A DNA stretch of 64,000 nucleotides, taken from contig NZ_JAKKDV010000001.1 of the NCBI RefSeq assembly GCF_021728415.1, positions 62,001 through 126,000 on the forward strand, given 5' to 3'. The notes beneath the pieces are model-generated. The model saw only the letters and a program-made list of their open reading frames with translations. It ran no database searches and had not been told where the DNA came from. A program made the position numbers and the translations under genes. Position 1 is the stretch's first letter, and every line of letters begins with the position of its first letter. Positions 44,230 through 53,931 of the stretch are shown here, one piece after another. The DNA is from Flaviramulus multivorans (GTDB lineage Bacteria > Bacteroidota > Bacteroidia > Flavobacteriales > Flavobacteriaceae).

Positions 44230-45323
44230 AATCTTAAACCTATTCCAAACTCTACGGCTTCAGCCTTTGCACCATGCGATTTTAATGTTATTGCTCCAAA
44301 CCATTTATCATAAAAATAACGCTTTAAGCCAATTCTAAAATAGGTTCGTCCTTCAAAATCAAAAGGATAATAGACGTAATACCCTAATTGTGTTTCAAAA
44401 GATGTTTTATTGAAGAACAACTCATGTCCTGCAAACACTCCAACTCGCTTATAGTCTTCGTTTCCCGAAACATTTTCTTCAGGAAACGAAACACTTTTAT
44501 GATAAATAAGTTCTTTTAAAAAGTTTGAAAAAAACACATCGGTTCCTACCTGAAAAGCGCCTTTCCTATTAATGCGCTTATCAACATAACCAGAAAAGAT
44601 ATAAAATGGAAATTGCCCACTACCAACAACATCGCTTTCATTTACACCCGTTCTAAAAGCCAAATTATACTTAAAAGGCTGGGTGAATTTTTTATCATTT
44701 TCACCCAAAGTATATTGAAAATTAGGTTCTTCTTCATCCAAATTATAATTCACTCCTAAATTAAAGGTTATTGAGTTCACACTTGCATTAGGTGCTTTTA
44801 CATTGGCATTTGAATAATGCAGTAGTGAGAATCCTGCTTGCAATCCAAAATTATTAAAAATGTGTTCCTTTTTATAATTAAGCATCACCAATGTGCTACT
44901 CATTATATTAGACCCAAAAGCAACATTTTTAAAATTCTTTTCTTTATGGTACGGGTTTGTTGTATAAGCCAACCCTTGGCCAATTCTAAACATTAAATGT
45001 CGTTTCAAAAAATAAAAATTGTAGTGCGCATACAGGGAAAAGTTATTACCTAAAACATCATTTTTTAAATCCTGATAAGCAAACGACAAGCCATAATCAG
45101 GGTAGTTGTAACGTTGTTCCCAATCGTTAAACCCATATGTTTTCTTATTCCATCCTAAAATAAAACCTTCAGGATGTCCTTTAATTAAGTGTAGAATATC
45201 ATTATTATGTAAAGCTATATTTCCTTTAAAATAACTGAGATCAAAATAAGAGGTATGCTGCTTTTCTTGTGCAAAAGAAACACAATAACCAACTAAAAAA
45301 GCACCTAAAATTAATAACCTCAT
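44226..45323 (-). CDS. Acyloxyacyl hydrolase (PagL-like lipid A deacylase family)
   Basis: This 365-residue protein has a signal peptide (MRLLILGAFLVGYCVSFAQ) and an outer-membrane barrel. The PagL active-site pattern, His and Ser in H-x-S-N, is matched by LLHYSNANVKAP near residues 195-206. Members remove acyl chains from lipid A, altering the outer leaflet. The barrel continues well past the motif with extra strands, longer than classical PagL. It is cotranscribed with the GIN lipoprotein gene (ATGA overlap). Enzyme activity is inferred from the motif. Confidence 0.78.
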   Translation of the reverse strand: MRLLILGAFLVGYCVSFAQEKQHTSYFDLSYFKGNIALHNNDILHLIKGHPEGFILGWNKKTYGFNDWEQRYNYPDYGLSFAYQDLKNDVLGNNFSLYAHYNFYFLKRHLMFRIGQGLAYTTNPYHKEKNFKNVAFGSNIMSSTLVMLNYKKEHIFNNFGLQAGFSLLHYSNANVKAPNASVNSITFNLGVNYNLDEEEPNFQYTLGENDKKFTQPFKYNLAFRTGVNESDVVGSGQFPFYIFSGYVDKRINRKGAFQVGTDVFFSNFLKELIYHKSVSFPEENVSGNEDYKRVGVFAGHELFFNKTSFETQLGYYVYYPFDFEGRTYFRIGLKRYFYDKWFGAITLKSHGAKAEAVEFGIGLRL

Positions 45324-45360
45324 TAACAGATTTGCTTATTCAACAAATGTAATGGAATTA

Positions 45361-46317
45361 TTAAAACAATTTTGAAGCTATGGCTTTTATGTTATCGCTT
45401 TTACCCATAGAGTAGTAATGAAGAACTGGAACACCAAAATCTTTCAATTCTTTCGATTGTTTTATCGCCCATTCAACACCCACTTGTCTAACAGCTTTAT
45501 TGTCCTTGCATTTCTCAACTTCATTTATCAGTTCTTCGGGGATATCAATTTTAAAAACTTGTGGCAATAGCTGTAAATGACGTTTTACGGCAATAGGCTT
45601 AATCCCTGGAATGATAGGCACATTAATGCCTACTTCTCTCGCTTTTTTTACAAAATCAAAGAATTTTTGATTGTCGAAAAACATTTGTGTAACTACATAG
45701 TCTGCACCTGCATCTACTTTTTCTTTAAGGCGTTTTAAATCTGAATTTAATGAAGGTGCCTCCATATGCTTTTCCGGATAACCTGCTACACCTATACAGA
45801 AATTCGATTTATGGTCAGCTTCAATAACATCATGCAAATACTTACCACAGTTTAAATTTTGTATTTGTTCAACTAAATCCAAAGCAAACTTATTACCACC
45901 TTTTGATGGTTCAAAATATTTTTCATGGCTCATAGCATCACCACGTAACGCCATTACATTATTAATACCTAGATAATGACAATCAACTAATACATACTCG
46001 GTTTCCTCTTTGGTAAACCCACCACATAAAACATGAGGGATGGCATCTACATTGTATTTATGTTGAATAGATGCACAAATACCAACCGTCCCTGGGCGCA
46101 TTCTTGTAATTTTTCTGTCTAAAAGTCCATCACCTTTATCAATATATACATACTCCTCTCGTGAAGTTGTAACATCAATAAAAGGAGGATTAAACTCCAT
46201 TAAAGGATCAATGTTATCATATAATTCTTGTATGTTCCTTCCTTTTTGTGGTGGTATAATTTCAAACGAAAACAATGTTTTCCCGTTAGCTTTCTTAATG
46301 TGTTCCGTTACTTTCAT
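45361..46317 (-). CDS. metF: Methylenetetrahydrofolate reductase
   Basis: A 318-residue flavoenzyme that reduces 5,10-methylene-THF to 5-methyl-THF, the methyl donor for MetH. Conserved blocks are FSFEIIPPQKGRN (about 16-28), DVTTSREE, NVMALRGDA (near 139-147) and DYVVTQMFFDN (near 210-220). It closes the methionine operon that starts with the split metH; a dispersed repeat of about 125 bases lies between it and the small upstream gene, so part of the transcription may be lost there. Confidence 0.97.
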   Translation of the reverse strand: MKVTEHIKKANGKTLFSFEIIPPQKGRNIQELYDNIDPLMEFNPPFIDVTTSREEYVYIDKGDGLLDRKITRMRPGTVGICASIQHKYNVDAIPHVLCGGFTKEETEYVLVDCHYLGINNVMALRGDAMSHEKYFEPSKGGNKFALDLVEQIQNLNCGKYLHDVIEADHKSNFCIGVAGYPEKHMEAPSLNSDLKRLKEKVDAGADYVVTQMFFDNQKFFDFVKKAREVGINVPIIPGIKPIAVKRHLQLLPQVFKIDIPEELINEVEKCKDNKAVRQVGVEWAIKQSKELKDFGVPVLHYYSMGKSDNIKAIASKLF

Positions 46318-46354
46318 TTATCCTGATTTTATTCAGTATTTATTTTTTTTATAT

Positions 46355-46479
46355 GGCGTTACCCTTTGGGTCGCGCTTTTCGTTATATCTTTTTTTTGTT
46401 CTCGATACAAATTTGTTCATTTTTCACAAATTCACTCGAACTGACATCAAAAAAGGATGCCACTCCAATCACTAACGCG
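46355..46479 (-). repeat. Dispersed intergenic repeat, copy B
   Basis: On the minus strand it begins GCGTTAGTGATTGGAG and ends GAAAAGCGCGACCC...AACGCC, the same plan as copy A at 25185-25285. Its ends (GGCGTTA and TAACGC) are inverted repeats, and the centre differs between copies. It sits inside the methionine operon, between the small gene and metF. Confidence 0.65.
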
Positions 46480-46481
46480 GA

Positions 46482-46715
46482 CTAAACAAATGCTTTTTTA
46501 ACCTCAGCAAAAGCCTCTTTATATTCCCAATAAATCCATCTTCCATCCACATAGTCCGTTAAAATGTATTTGTCACTTATTGATTTAATTCTAGAAACCG
46601 CTATAACCTTTTTTGAAAATGTATCCGAGTGTACATGCTCTAAAACTTCTTTATTCTTGTCATCATATCCGTGCGATATTACATAACTCCCTAAAGTTAA
46701 TTCTATAAACTCCAT
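46482..46715 (-). CDS. Small conserved-position protein between metH and metF
   Basis: I choose the ATG at 46715 (MEFIELTLGSYV), two bases after the metH stop. The product has about 77 residues with alternating beta-like hydrophobic positions (SYVISHGYDD, KVIAVSRIKSISDKYILTDY) and ends in WIYWEYKEAFAEVKKAF. No known domain is recognised and there is no signal peptide. The tight spacing shows it is cotranslated with metH under the SAM riboswitch, so a link with methionine synthase is possible but unproved. Confidence 0.6.
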   Translation of the reverse strand: MEFIELTLGSYVISHGYDDKNKEVLEHVHSDTFSKKVIAVSRIKSISDKYILTDYVDGRWIYWEYKEAFAEVKKAFV

Positions 46716-46717
46716 AT

Positions 46718-49393
46718 CTATTGTTCTGCAATATTTGGGTGCAACCACTTTCTAGCTTTCTCTTTCTCAATGCCTTTTCTTTTGGCATAATCCGTTACTT
46801 GATCGTCAGTAATTTTACCCAATCCAAAATATTTAGCCTCTGGATTGGCAAAATAATACCCAGAAACTGAAGCTGCAGGCCACATGGCTAAACTTTCGGT
46901 TAATTTTACACCAATTAGTTTTTCAACCTCTAACAATTCCCAAATAGTTTCCTTCTCTAAATGATCGGGACATGCAGGATATCCAGGTGCAGGACGAATG
47001 CCCTTGTAACTTTCTTTTATTAAATCCTCGTTGGTTAAATCTTCATTAGCAGCATAACCCCAATGTTTAGTTCGCACTTGCTTATGCAAATATTCTGCAA
47101 ATGCTTCTGCAAATCTATCTGCTATGGCTTGCACCATAATAGCATTATAATCATCACCTTTTTTACGATAACTATCGGCTAATTCTTGTGCTCCAAAAAT
47201 GGACACACAGAACGTGCCTATATAATCGGTTTTACCTGTTTCTTTAGGTACAATAAAATCTGCTAAAGCATGATTAGGAATGCCTTCACGTTTTTTTAAT
47301 TGCTGACGAAGCGTTCTAAAAACGGCAACTTCATTCCCTTTTTTCTGAACCAAAATATCGTCATCATTTACACTATTTGCTTCAAATAATCCAAAAACAG
47401 CCTTTGGCTTTAACAATTGTTTCGAAATGATTTTCTGTACCATGTCTTTAGCATCATCAAACAACTGGATGGCCTGTTCTCCTACTACCTCATCTTTTAA
47501 AATATCTGGATATTTACCATGTAAATCCCAACTTCTAAAAAAAGGACTCCAATCGATAAATGGTTCTAACTCTTTTAAACTTAATTGTTTTAAAACTTGA
47601 ACGCCTAATTCGTTTGGTTTTACAATTTCAGAAGTATCCCAATCAATTTTATATTTTCTATTTCTAGCTTCTTCAATCGAAATATATGATTTCTCTTTAC
47701 CACGCTTTAAAAACTTGGTTCTAAATTCATCATAATCCTGCTTTAATTTAGCTGTATACTCGTGTTTGCCTTTCTTATTTAATAAATCGCCAACAACCGT
47801 TACAGCACGAGAAGCATCATTTACATGAACCACCGCATTTTTATATTGTGTATCTATCTTAACGGCAGTATGTGCTTTAGATGTCGTTGCCCCACCTATT
47901 AATAATGGAATTTCAAAATTCTGGCGTTGCATTTCTTTTGCTAAATACACCATTTCATCAAGCGATGGTGTAATTAAACCTGAAAGTCCTATGGCATCAA
48001 CACGCTCTTTTATTGCTGTTTCAATAATTTTTTCAGGAGGTACCATCACCCCTAAATCTACAATTTCATAATTATTACAAGCTAAAACCACACTTACAAT
48101 ATTTTTACCAATATCATGGACATCTCCTTTTACCGTTGCCATTAAAATTTTACCAACAGGTTCTTGCTTATCGGTTTTTTCGGCTTCAATGAATGGGTTT
48201 AAGTAAGCCACAGCTTTTTTCATGACTCTAGCCGATTTTACAACTTGTGGCAAGAACATTTTTCCTGCTCCAAACAAATCACCTACTACATTCATCCCAA
48301 TCATTAAGTGCCCTTCAATAACATCAATAGGTTTTTCAGCTTCTTGTCTTGCCTGTTCAATATCTTCAATAATAAAAGCATCAATCCCTTTTACTAAAGC
48401 ATGGGTAATCCTGTCTTGTAGCGGATTTTCTCGCCAAGACAAGTCTGCTCCAGCCTCCTTTTTAGAGCCTTTTACGGTTTCGGCGAAATCTAATAAACGT
48501 TCGGTAGCATCATCACGTCTATCTAAAATAACATCTTCAACATGCTCCAATAAATCTTTTGGAATATCATCATAAACCTCCAGCAACGCAGGGTTTACAA
48601 TACCCATATTCATACCTGCTTGAATGGCGTGGTATAAAAATACCGAGTGCATCGCTTCACGAACCCCATCATTCCCTCTAAATGAAAACGACACGTTACT
48701 TACGCCACCACTCACACTTACATTTGGTAAATTTTCGCGAACCCAACGTGTAGCTTCAATAAAATCTATGGCATTTTTCCGGTGTTCTTCCATGCCTGTT
48801 GCTACAGGAAATATATTTAAATCGAAAATAATATCTTCAGATGGAAAACCGACTTTGTTCACTAAAATATCATACGATCGTTTCGCTATTTCTATTCTTC
48901 GCTCGTAATTATCGGCTTGTCCTACTTCATCAAAAGCCATCACAATAACAGCAGCTCCATAGCGCTTAATTTGTTTAGCTTCCCAGATAAATTTCTCTTC
49001 ACCTTCTTTTAACGAAATGGAATTAACCACACATTTTCCTTGCACCACTTGTAGGCCTGCCTCTATAATTTCCCATTTCGAGCTGTCAATCATAATAGGA
49101 ACCCGACAAATATCTGGTTCTGCAGCAATAAGGTTTAAAAACCTTACCATAGCTTCTTTACCATCAATAAGTCCGTCGTCAAAATTGATATCAATTATTT
49201 GTGCTCCCCCATCAACTTGATGACGTGCAATATCTAAAGCTTCATCAAATTTCTCTTCTTTAATTAGTCGTAAAAATTTTCTAGAACCCGCAACGTTAGT
49301 TCGTTCACCCACATTTATGAAATTGCTATTCTCGTTTAAAACCAAAGGCTCTAAGCCAGATAATTTCATGTATTTCGTTTGTTTTACTTTCAT
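46718..49393 (-). CDS. metH: Methionine synthase, pterin-, cobalamin-binding and reactivation part
   Basis: This 891-residue protein lacks the homocysteine domain and holds the other three MetH modules in order: the methyltetrahydrofolate-binding barrel (about 15-300, [16 protein letters not shown]), the cobalamin module (about 320-560, with [14 protein letters not shown] carrying the cobalt-ligand His) and the C-terminal activation domain (about 600-891, with [12 protein letters not shown] that binds SAM). It methylates homocysteine together with the product of the gene 15 bases upstream. Split MetH is regular in Flavobacteriia. Confidence 0.95.
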   Translation of the reverse strand: MKVKQTKYMKLSGLEPLVLNENSNFINVGERTNVAGSRKFLRLIKEEKFDEALDIARHQVDGGAQIIDINFDDGLIDGKEAMVRFLNLIAAEPDICRVPIMIDSSKWEIIEAGLQVVQGKCVVNSISLKEGEEKFIWEAKQIKRYGAAVIVMAFDEVGQADNYERRIEIAKRSYDILVNKVGFPSEDIIFDLNIFPVATGMEEHRKNAIDFIEATRWVRENLPNVSVSGGVSNVSFSFRGNDGVREAMHSVFLYHAIQAGMNMGIVNPALLEVYDDIPKDLLEHVEDVILDRRDDATERLLDFAETVKGSKKEAGADLSWRENPLQDRITHALVKGIDAFIIEDIEQARQEAEKPIDVIEGHLMIGMNVVGDLFGAGKMFLPQVVKSARVMKKAVAYLNPFIEAEKTDKQEPVGKILMATVKGDVHDIGKNIVSVVLACNNYEIVDLGVMVPPEKIIETAIKERVDAIGLSGLITPSLDEMVYLAKEMQRQNFEIPLLIGGATTSKAHTAVKIDTQYKNAVVHVNDASRAVTVVGDLLNKKGKHEYTAKLKQDYDEFRTKFLKRGKEKSYISIEEARNRKYKIDWDTSEIVKPNELGVQVLKQLSLKELEPFIDWSPFFRSWDLHGKYPDILKDEVVGEQAIQLFDDAKDMVQKIISKQLLKPKAVFGLFEANSVNDDDILVQKKGNEVAVFRTLRQQLKKREGIPNHALADFIVPKETGKTDYIGTFCVSIFGAQELADSYRKKGDDYNAIMVQAIADRFAEAFAEYLHKQVRTKHWGYAANEDLTNEDLIKESYKGIRPAPGYPACPDHLEKETIWELLEVEKLIGVKLTESLAMWPAASVSGYYFANPEAKYFGLGKITDDQVTDYAKRKGIEKEKARKWLHPNIAEQ

Positions 49394-49408
49394 TTCTCTA
49401 ACTTCATT

Positions 49409-50422
49409 CTAGTGAGATACTGAAGCAAGTTCAGCATGACGACGTGGTTTGTATTTTGCTGCTATGTTCGCAATTACTCGAATATGTTCAGGACTTGTTC
49501 CACAGCAACCTCCTATAATATTGATTAAATCCTTCTTCAAATATTCTTCAATTTGCTCTCCCATCTCTTCTGGAGTTTCATCATATGCTCCAAAGGCATT
49601 TGGTAATCCTGCATTAGGATGAGCAGAAATTGCAAAATCGGTTTTATTGGCAATGGCTTCCAAATGAGGTTGTAACAAATTAGCTCCTAAAGCACAATTA
49701 AATCCTATGGATAGCAATGGAATATGTGAAACTGAAATCAAAAAAGCTTCAGCAGTTTGACCTGATAAGGTTCTTCCTGATGCATCGGTAATCGTTCCAC
49801 TTAACATAATTGGAATATCAATTTCTCTTTCCTCTTTCACCTCTTCAATTGCAAATAGTGCCGCTTTAGCATTAAGTGTATCAAATACAGTTTCAACTAA
49901 AAGTACATCAACACCACCATCAACTAAGGCTTCAACTTGTTGCTTGTATGCAATTCTTAATTCATCAAAAGTTACGGCTCGATATCCAGGATCGTTTACA
50001 TCGGGCGACATGCTAGCAGTTCGGTTTGTTGGTCCAATAGACCCCGCCACAAATCTCGGTTTATGAGGTTCTTTAACCGTAAATTCATTAGCGACTTCTT
50101 TAGCAATTTTAGCCGACTGAAAATTAAGCTCATAAACCAAATCTTCCATTTGATAATCTGCCATTGCTATGGTTGTTCCAGAAAACGTGTTAGTTTCAAC
50201 AATATCTGCTCCAGCTTGAAAATACTTTGCATGTATTTCCTTTATGGCCTGTGGTTGAGTAATTGACAATAAATCGTTATTACCTTGTAGTGGCGTAGGA
50301 TACTCTTTAAACCGTTCCCCTCTAAAGTCGGTTTCAGTAAATTTATAGGCTTGCAACATAGTACCCATAGCACCATCGAGCACTAAAATACGTTCTTGTA
50401 AAGCTTGTTTTATGTTTGACAT
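49409..50422 (-). CDS. metH: Methionine synthase, homocysteine-binding part
   Basis: A 337-residue homocysteine S-methyltransferase barrel equal to MetH's first module. Zinc ligands appear as the Cys of GFNCALG (near 240) and the Cys pair in IIGGCCGTSPEH (near 306-317), and the N-terminus reads ILVLDGAMGTMLQ. The last ten residues, RHAELASVSH, look foreign: they are encoded by a stretch resembling a dispersed intergenic repeat, so the original stop was probably earlier. The gene is first behind the SAM-I riboswitch. Confidence 0.94.
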   Translation of the reverse strand: MSNIKQALQERILVLDGAMGTMLQAYKFTETDFRGERFKEYPTPLQGNNDLLSITQPQAIKEIHAKYFQAGADIVETNTFSGTTIAMADYQMEDLVYELNFQSAKIAKEVANEFTVKEPHKPRFVAGSIGPTNRTASMSPDVNDPGYRAVTFDELRIAYKQQVEALVDGGVDVLLVETVFDTLNAKAALFAIEEVKEEREIDIPIMLSGTITDASGRTLSGQTAEAFLISVSHIPLLSIGFNCALGANLLQPHLEAIANKTDFAISAHPNAGLPNAFGAYDETPEEMGEQIEEYLKKDLINIIGGCCGTSPEHIRVIANIAAKYKPRRHAELASVSH

Positions 50423-50452
50423 TTATGATATTTTATATCTACATGTCATCAA

Positions 50453-50474
50453 GAAAAGTTGGAAAACACTTTTC
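50453..50474 (-). promoter_or_regulatory. Hairpin downstream of the SAM aptamer
   Basis: GAAAAGT and ACTTTTC pair around an eight-base loop directly after the aptamer and about 30 bases before the metH start. There is no long T-run, so it may control ribosome access rather than termination. Confidence 0.45.
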
Positions 50475-50602
50475 GTTATCTTTCTGCTCTTTGATTAGTT
50501 CCTGAAATAAATTAAGGACAAGCAGTAGAATTTAGCACCTTCTTTAAAGTTAAAGGGTTGCCAAGGTTTCAACGGGTCTATTCCCTCTACCTTTCTTGAT
50601 AA
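50475..50602 (-). ncRNA. SAM-I riboswitch (S box) upstream of metH
   Basis: Minus-strand sequence runs TTATCAAG (50602) ... GGTAGAGGGAA, then GACCCGTTGAAACC, TTGGCAACC and AAGGTGCTAAATTC, ending AGATAA (50475). These are the conserved S-box segments in the correct order, with P1 closed by TTATC/GATAA and P2 by GTAGA/TCTAC. High SAM should reduce expression of the split metH and the genes after it. Placement between a promoter and metH supports the role. Confidence 0.93.
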
Positions 50603-50631
50603 CAATATTAATACGTTTATGAACTAGTAAA

Positions 50632-50662
50632 CAAAAGTACTAACTATATTTATTTATTCAAA
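50632..50662 (-). promoter_or_regulatory. Promoter of the metH riboswitch transcript
   Basis: On the minus strand TTTG (50662-50659), a 19-base spacer and TACTTTTG (50639-50632) match the Bacteroidota consensus. The -33 part overlaps the end of cysM; the aptamer begins about 30 bases downstream. Confidence 0.8.
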
Positions 50663-51544
50663 CAAAGTAGAAGATAAATATCTATCTCCTCTATCACAAA
50701 TAATAGCTACAATGACACCTTCATTAATTTGCGCTGCAATTTGCAATGCACAAAACACAGAACCACCACTGCTCATACCAGCAAAAACACCTTCTTCTTT
50801 TGCTAATCTTTGGGTCATTGCTTTAGCTTCGTCTTCAGTTACCTCAACAACTTGGTCTACTCGATTTTTATCGAAAAACTTTGGCACATATTCTGGTGAC
50901 CACTTTCTTATACCAGGTATTCTTGAATTATCATCTGGTTGTGCACCAACAATTATAATGTTTTTATTTTTTTCCTTTAAATAGGTTGAAACGCCCGTTA
51001 CGGTTCCTGTGGTTCCCATGGCCGATACAAAATGGGTTATTTTACCTTGTGTACCTTCCCAAATCTCAGGACCTGTAGTTTTATAATGGGCTTTCCAGTT
51101 ATCGTCGTTTTCAAATTGATTTAAAAGTGTATATCCTTTTTCGTCTCTTAATTTAAAAGCTAAATCTCGAGAACCCTCTATACCAATATCCGCAGGCGTT
51201 AATATAACCTCAGCGCCATAGGCACGCATTGTTTTTACGCGTTCCTCTGTGGAGTTTTCAGGCATTATTAAAATCATATTTAAACCTAACAGCTTTGAAA
51301 TAAAAGCTAAAGCAATTCCCGTATTTCCACTCGTAGCTTCAACCAAAGTTCCTCCTTTTTTTATGTCGCCTCGCTTTAAGGCTTCATTAATCATGTTAAA
51401 AGCAGGACGGTCTTTTACGCTACCTCCAGGATTATTGCCTTCTAATTTTAAAAACAATTTCACACCTTTTTTATTGATGAGATGTGTGGCTTCAACTAAA
51501 GGCGTATTTCCTATTTGACCAATTATACTATTCTCGAATCCCAT
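50654..51544 (-). CDS. cysM: Cysteine synthase B (O-acetylserine sulfhydrylase)
   Basis: This 296-residue PLP enzyme makes cysteine from O-acetylserine. The PLP lysine lies in [10 protein letters not shown] (about 38-47), the substrate loop in [13 protein letters not shown] (near 68) and the phosphate-binding loop in GTTGTVTG (near 176). The shorter length and KDRPA form favour the CysM type, which may also use thiosulfate. It is the last gene of the ten-gene cys operon and overlaps cysE by 17 bases. Confidence 0.92.
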   Translation of the reverse strand: MGFENSIIGQIGNTPLVEATHLINKKGVKLFLKLEGNNPGGSVKDRPAFNMINEALKRGDIKKGGTLVEATSGNTGIALAFISKLLGLNMILIMPENSTEERVKTMRAYGAEVILTPADIGIEGSRDLAFKLRDEKGYTLLNQFENDDNWKAHYKTTGPEIWEGTQGKITHFVSAMGTTGTVTGVSTYLKEKNKNIIIVGAQPDDNSRIPGIRKWSPEYVPKFFDKNRVDQVVEVTEDEAKAMTQRLAKEEGVFAGMSSGGSVFCALQIAAQINEGVIVAIICDRGDRYLSSTLFE

Positions 51545-52271
51545 TCTTTTTTGGTCTGATTTTAATTTCTGTTTGATAGGTAACTAAAGAGTTTTCTGGA
51601 ACAGACTGGGTTATCCAAACGTTAGCTCCAATGATACTATTTGCGCCAATAACAATATCACCACCTAGGATAGTAGCATTCGCGTAAATACATACATTAT
51701 CTTCAATGGTTGGATGTCTTTTTACCTTGGCTAAATCTTTAGAAACCTGTATTCCTCCTAAGGTTACCCCTTGGTAAATTTTAACGTTGTTCTTAATAAT
51801 GGAGGTTTCTCCAATTACAATTCCTGTACCGTGATCAATAAAAAATGATTCTCCTATGGTTGCTCCTGGATGGATATCTATACCCGTAATACCGTGAATA
51901 TATTCCGTCATCATTCTTGGAAGAATATGAATATTCAGTTTATAAAGTTCATGACTCAATCTGTAAATTGAAATAGCATGAAATCCTGGATATGCTAAAT
52001 AAATTTCTTCTAAACAATTTGATGCAGGATCGTTTCGCTCAAAGGCAATAGCATCTAAATCTAACTTCTTTCTTATCTGAGGAAGTTCGTCTTTAAATGT
52101 TGCCCAAGTTTGTTCGCCGTTTTCGATATTTAAAGCAGAAAGTATTTCGAGAAATGTATTTTCCAAATAATTGCTATGCGCCTCTTCTTGTTCACAATCA
52201 AACAACGAGTAAAACAATCTTTTTGTAAAGGTTTTAACGGTGTCTTTTAAGCAAACATTATAACTTTTCAC
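51528..52271 (-). CDS. cysE: Serine O-acetyltransferase
   Basis: This 247-residue acetyltransferase provides O-acetylserine for CysM. The C-terminal half is a left-handed beta-helix of hexapeptide repeats, with [24 protein letters not shown] (near 148-171; catalytic Asp and His) and [20 protein letters not shown]. The N-terminal half is helical and longer than in short epsC types. The gene follows the ferredoxin-NADP reductase-like gene by 13 bases. Confidence 0.94.
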   Translation of the reverse strand: MKSYNVCLKDTVKTFTKRLFYSLFDCEQEEAHSNYLENTFLEILSALNIENGEQTWATFKDELPQIRKKLDLDAIAFERNDPASNCLEEIYLAYPGFHAISIYRLSHELYKLNIHILPRMMTEYIHGITGIDIHPGATIGESFFIDHGTGIVIGETSIIKNNVKIYQGVTLGGIQVSKDLAKVKRHPTIEDNVCIYANATILGGDIVIGANSIIGANVWITQSVPENSLVTYQTEIKIRPKKNGIRE

Positions 52272-52284
52272 AGATTATTTATTT

Positions 52285-53337
52285 CTAATTAATTGCTTGA
52301 ACTACTGCTTTTGGTGCTTCTTTACGTGTGCCATCAAATCCGTCAATTCCACTAACTGTTGTATATTTTAGAACATACTTTTTACCTGGATTGATGATTC
52401 GATAAGCTGCTTGACACATTAATGTTGCCTCGTGGAATCCGCACAAAATTAACTTTAATTTTTCTGGATAAGTGTTCACATCACCAATAGCAAAAACACC
52501 TGGAATATTGGTTTGATAGTTTAAAGAATTATCAACCTTTATGGCATTTTTCTCTATTTCTAGTCCCCAATTTCCAATAGGTCCTAATTTTGGTGACAAA
52601 CCAAATAATGGTATAAAATGATCGGTTTCCAACCTAGTTACTTCGCCATCTTTTGTTACGCTTACTGATTCAATTTTTCCATCGCCATGTAAATCGGTAA
52701 CCTCTGCAGGTGTAATTAATTTTATTTTATTTAGCAGTGTTAATTCCCTAACTTTTTCAACAGAATCTAAAGCACCTCTAAACTCATTTCTACGGTGAAT
52801 TAAAGTTACTTCAGAAGCCACATCAGATAAAAATATACTCCAGTCTAGTGCAGAATCACCTCCGCCAGATATTACAACTCTTTTATCTCTATAAATTTCT
52901 GGGTCTTTTATAATATATTCTACCCCTTTATCTTCATATTCTGGAATGGCATCAATTGTAGGCTTTCTAGGTTCAAAAGAACCTAAACCACCCGCAATAG
53001 CAACTACAGGTGCGTGATGTTTTGTGCCTTTATTGGTTGTTACAATAAAAGACCCATCGTCTTGTTTCTCTATAGTTTCAGCACGTTCACCTAATGTAAA
53101 ACCCGGTTCAAATTGTTTCCCTTGCTCCAACAAATTCCTTGTTAAATCTCCAGCTAAAATTTCAGGAAAACCAGGAATATCATAGATGGGTTTTTTTGGA
53201 TAAATTTCTGAACATTGACCACCTGGTTGGGGTAATGCATCAATTAAATGACATTTTAGTTTTAATAATCCTGCTTCAAAAACTGTAAATAATCCAGTTG
53301 GTCCTGCCCCTATGATGAGTATATCTGTTTTAATCAT
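52285..53337 (-). CDS. Thioredoxin-reductase-like ferredoxin-NADP+ reductase
   Basis: I choose the ATG at 53337 (MIKTDILIIGAGPTG), one base after the previous stop. The product has about 350 residues: an FAD-binding fold (GAGPTG near 10), PGGQC, an NADPH fold (SGGGDSALDWS near 160) and FAIGDVN for FAD. The redox CxxC of thioredoxin reductase is absent, as in the type-2 FNR family. In this operon it most likely supplies reduced ferredoxin to the sulfite reductase. The C-terminus holds the aromatic stacking region typical of this type. Confidence 0.88.
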   Translation of the reverse strand: MIKTDILIIGAGPTGLFTVFEAGLLKLKCHLIDALPQPGGQCSEIYPKKPIYDIPGFPEILAGDLTRNLLEQGKQFEPGFTLGERAETIEKQDDGSFIVTTNKGTKHHAPVVAIAGGLGSFEPRKPTIDAIPEYEDKGVEYIIKDPEIYRDKRVVISGGGDSALDWSIFLSDVASEVTLIHRRNEFRGALDSVEKVRELTLLNKIKLITPAEVTDLHGDGKIESVSVTKDGEVTRLETDHFIPLFGLSPKLGPIGNWGLEIEKNAIKVDNSLNYQTNIPGVFAIGDVNTYPEKLKLILCGFHEATLMCQAAYRIINPGKKYVLKYTTVSGIDGFDGTRKEAPKAVVQAIN

Positions 53338-53338
53338 A

Positions 53339-53923
53339 CTATGATTCTCTTTTTGCAATTAATCCTTTGGTAAATTCGTTTAAGGTTTCTACTTTTTCCT
53401 CGAAATCACCTTTTATCGTTTTTCTATATTCGTTTAAATTTTTAACCAAATCGTCTACATTTTCAGGAATTACATCCTCAAAAAACTGACGCAAACGTTT
53501 GGCCGTTGTTGGCGATTTTCCATTTGTTGAAATCGCTACTTTCACATTACCTTTTGTTACGATTCCTCCCATATAAAAATCACAATATGGAGGGTTATCG
53601 GCTACATTAACCAAAATACTTTGTTTTCGGCAATGCTTATAAACTTTTACATTTATTTCAGGAACATCAGTCGTTGCCACAACTATATGCTTTCCTTTTA
53701 AATATTTTTTACTGTACGTATCCTTTATCAAGGTAACATTTCCTTTTTTAGCTAAAGATAAAGTATCTTCTCTAAACATTGGTGATACTATTGTTACACA
53801 AGCATCTGGACTCGATTTTAAAAGAAAGTGTAATTTTTCCTCCGCAACATAACCGCCTCCTACAATAAGTATATTAAGGTTGTTTGTTTTTAAAAAAATT
53901 GGATATAAATTATTTCTTTCCAT
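53339..53923 (-). CDS. Precorrin-2 dehydrogenase / sirohydrochlorin ferrochelatase
   Basis: I prefer the ATG at 53923 (MERNNLYPIFLK); a TTG at 53935 overlaps the cobA stop. The protein, about 194 residues, equals the N-terminal half of CysG (Met8p-like). It contains the NAD fold IVGGGYVAEEKLHFLL (near 17-32), ATTDVPEIN and NVADNPPYCDFYMGGIV, then STNGKSPTTAKRLRQFFED, the conserved SerAsnGly-type loop. It completes siroheme for the sulfite reductase, after the CobA methyltransferase encoded just upstream. Confidence 0.93.
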   Translation of the reverse strand: MERNNLYPIFLKTNNLNILIVGGGYVAEEKLHFLLKSSPDACVTIVSPMFREDTLSLAKKGNVTLIKDTYSKKYLKGKHIVVATTDVPEINVKVYKHCRKQSILVNVADNPPYCDFYMGGIVTKGNVKVAISTNGKSPTTAKRLRQFFEDVIPENVDDLVKNLNEYRKTIKGDFEEKVETLNEFTKGLIAKRES

Positions 53924-53931
53924 AAAGTTTA

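Noticed and set aside
46211-46444. Plus-strand open frame of 77 codons opposite metF
   Set aside because: It is antisense to the metF start and runs into repeat copy B; translated residues look random.
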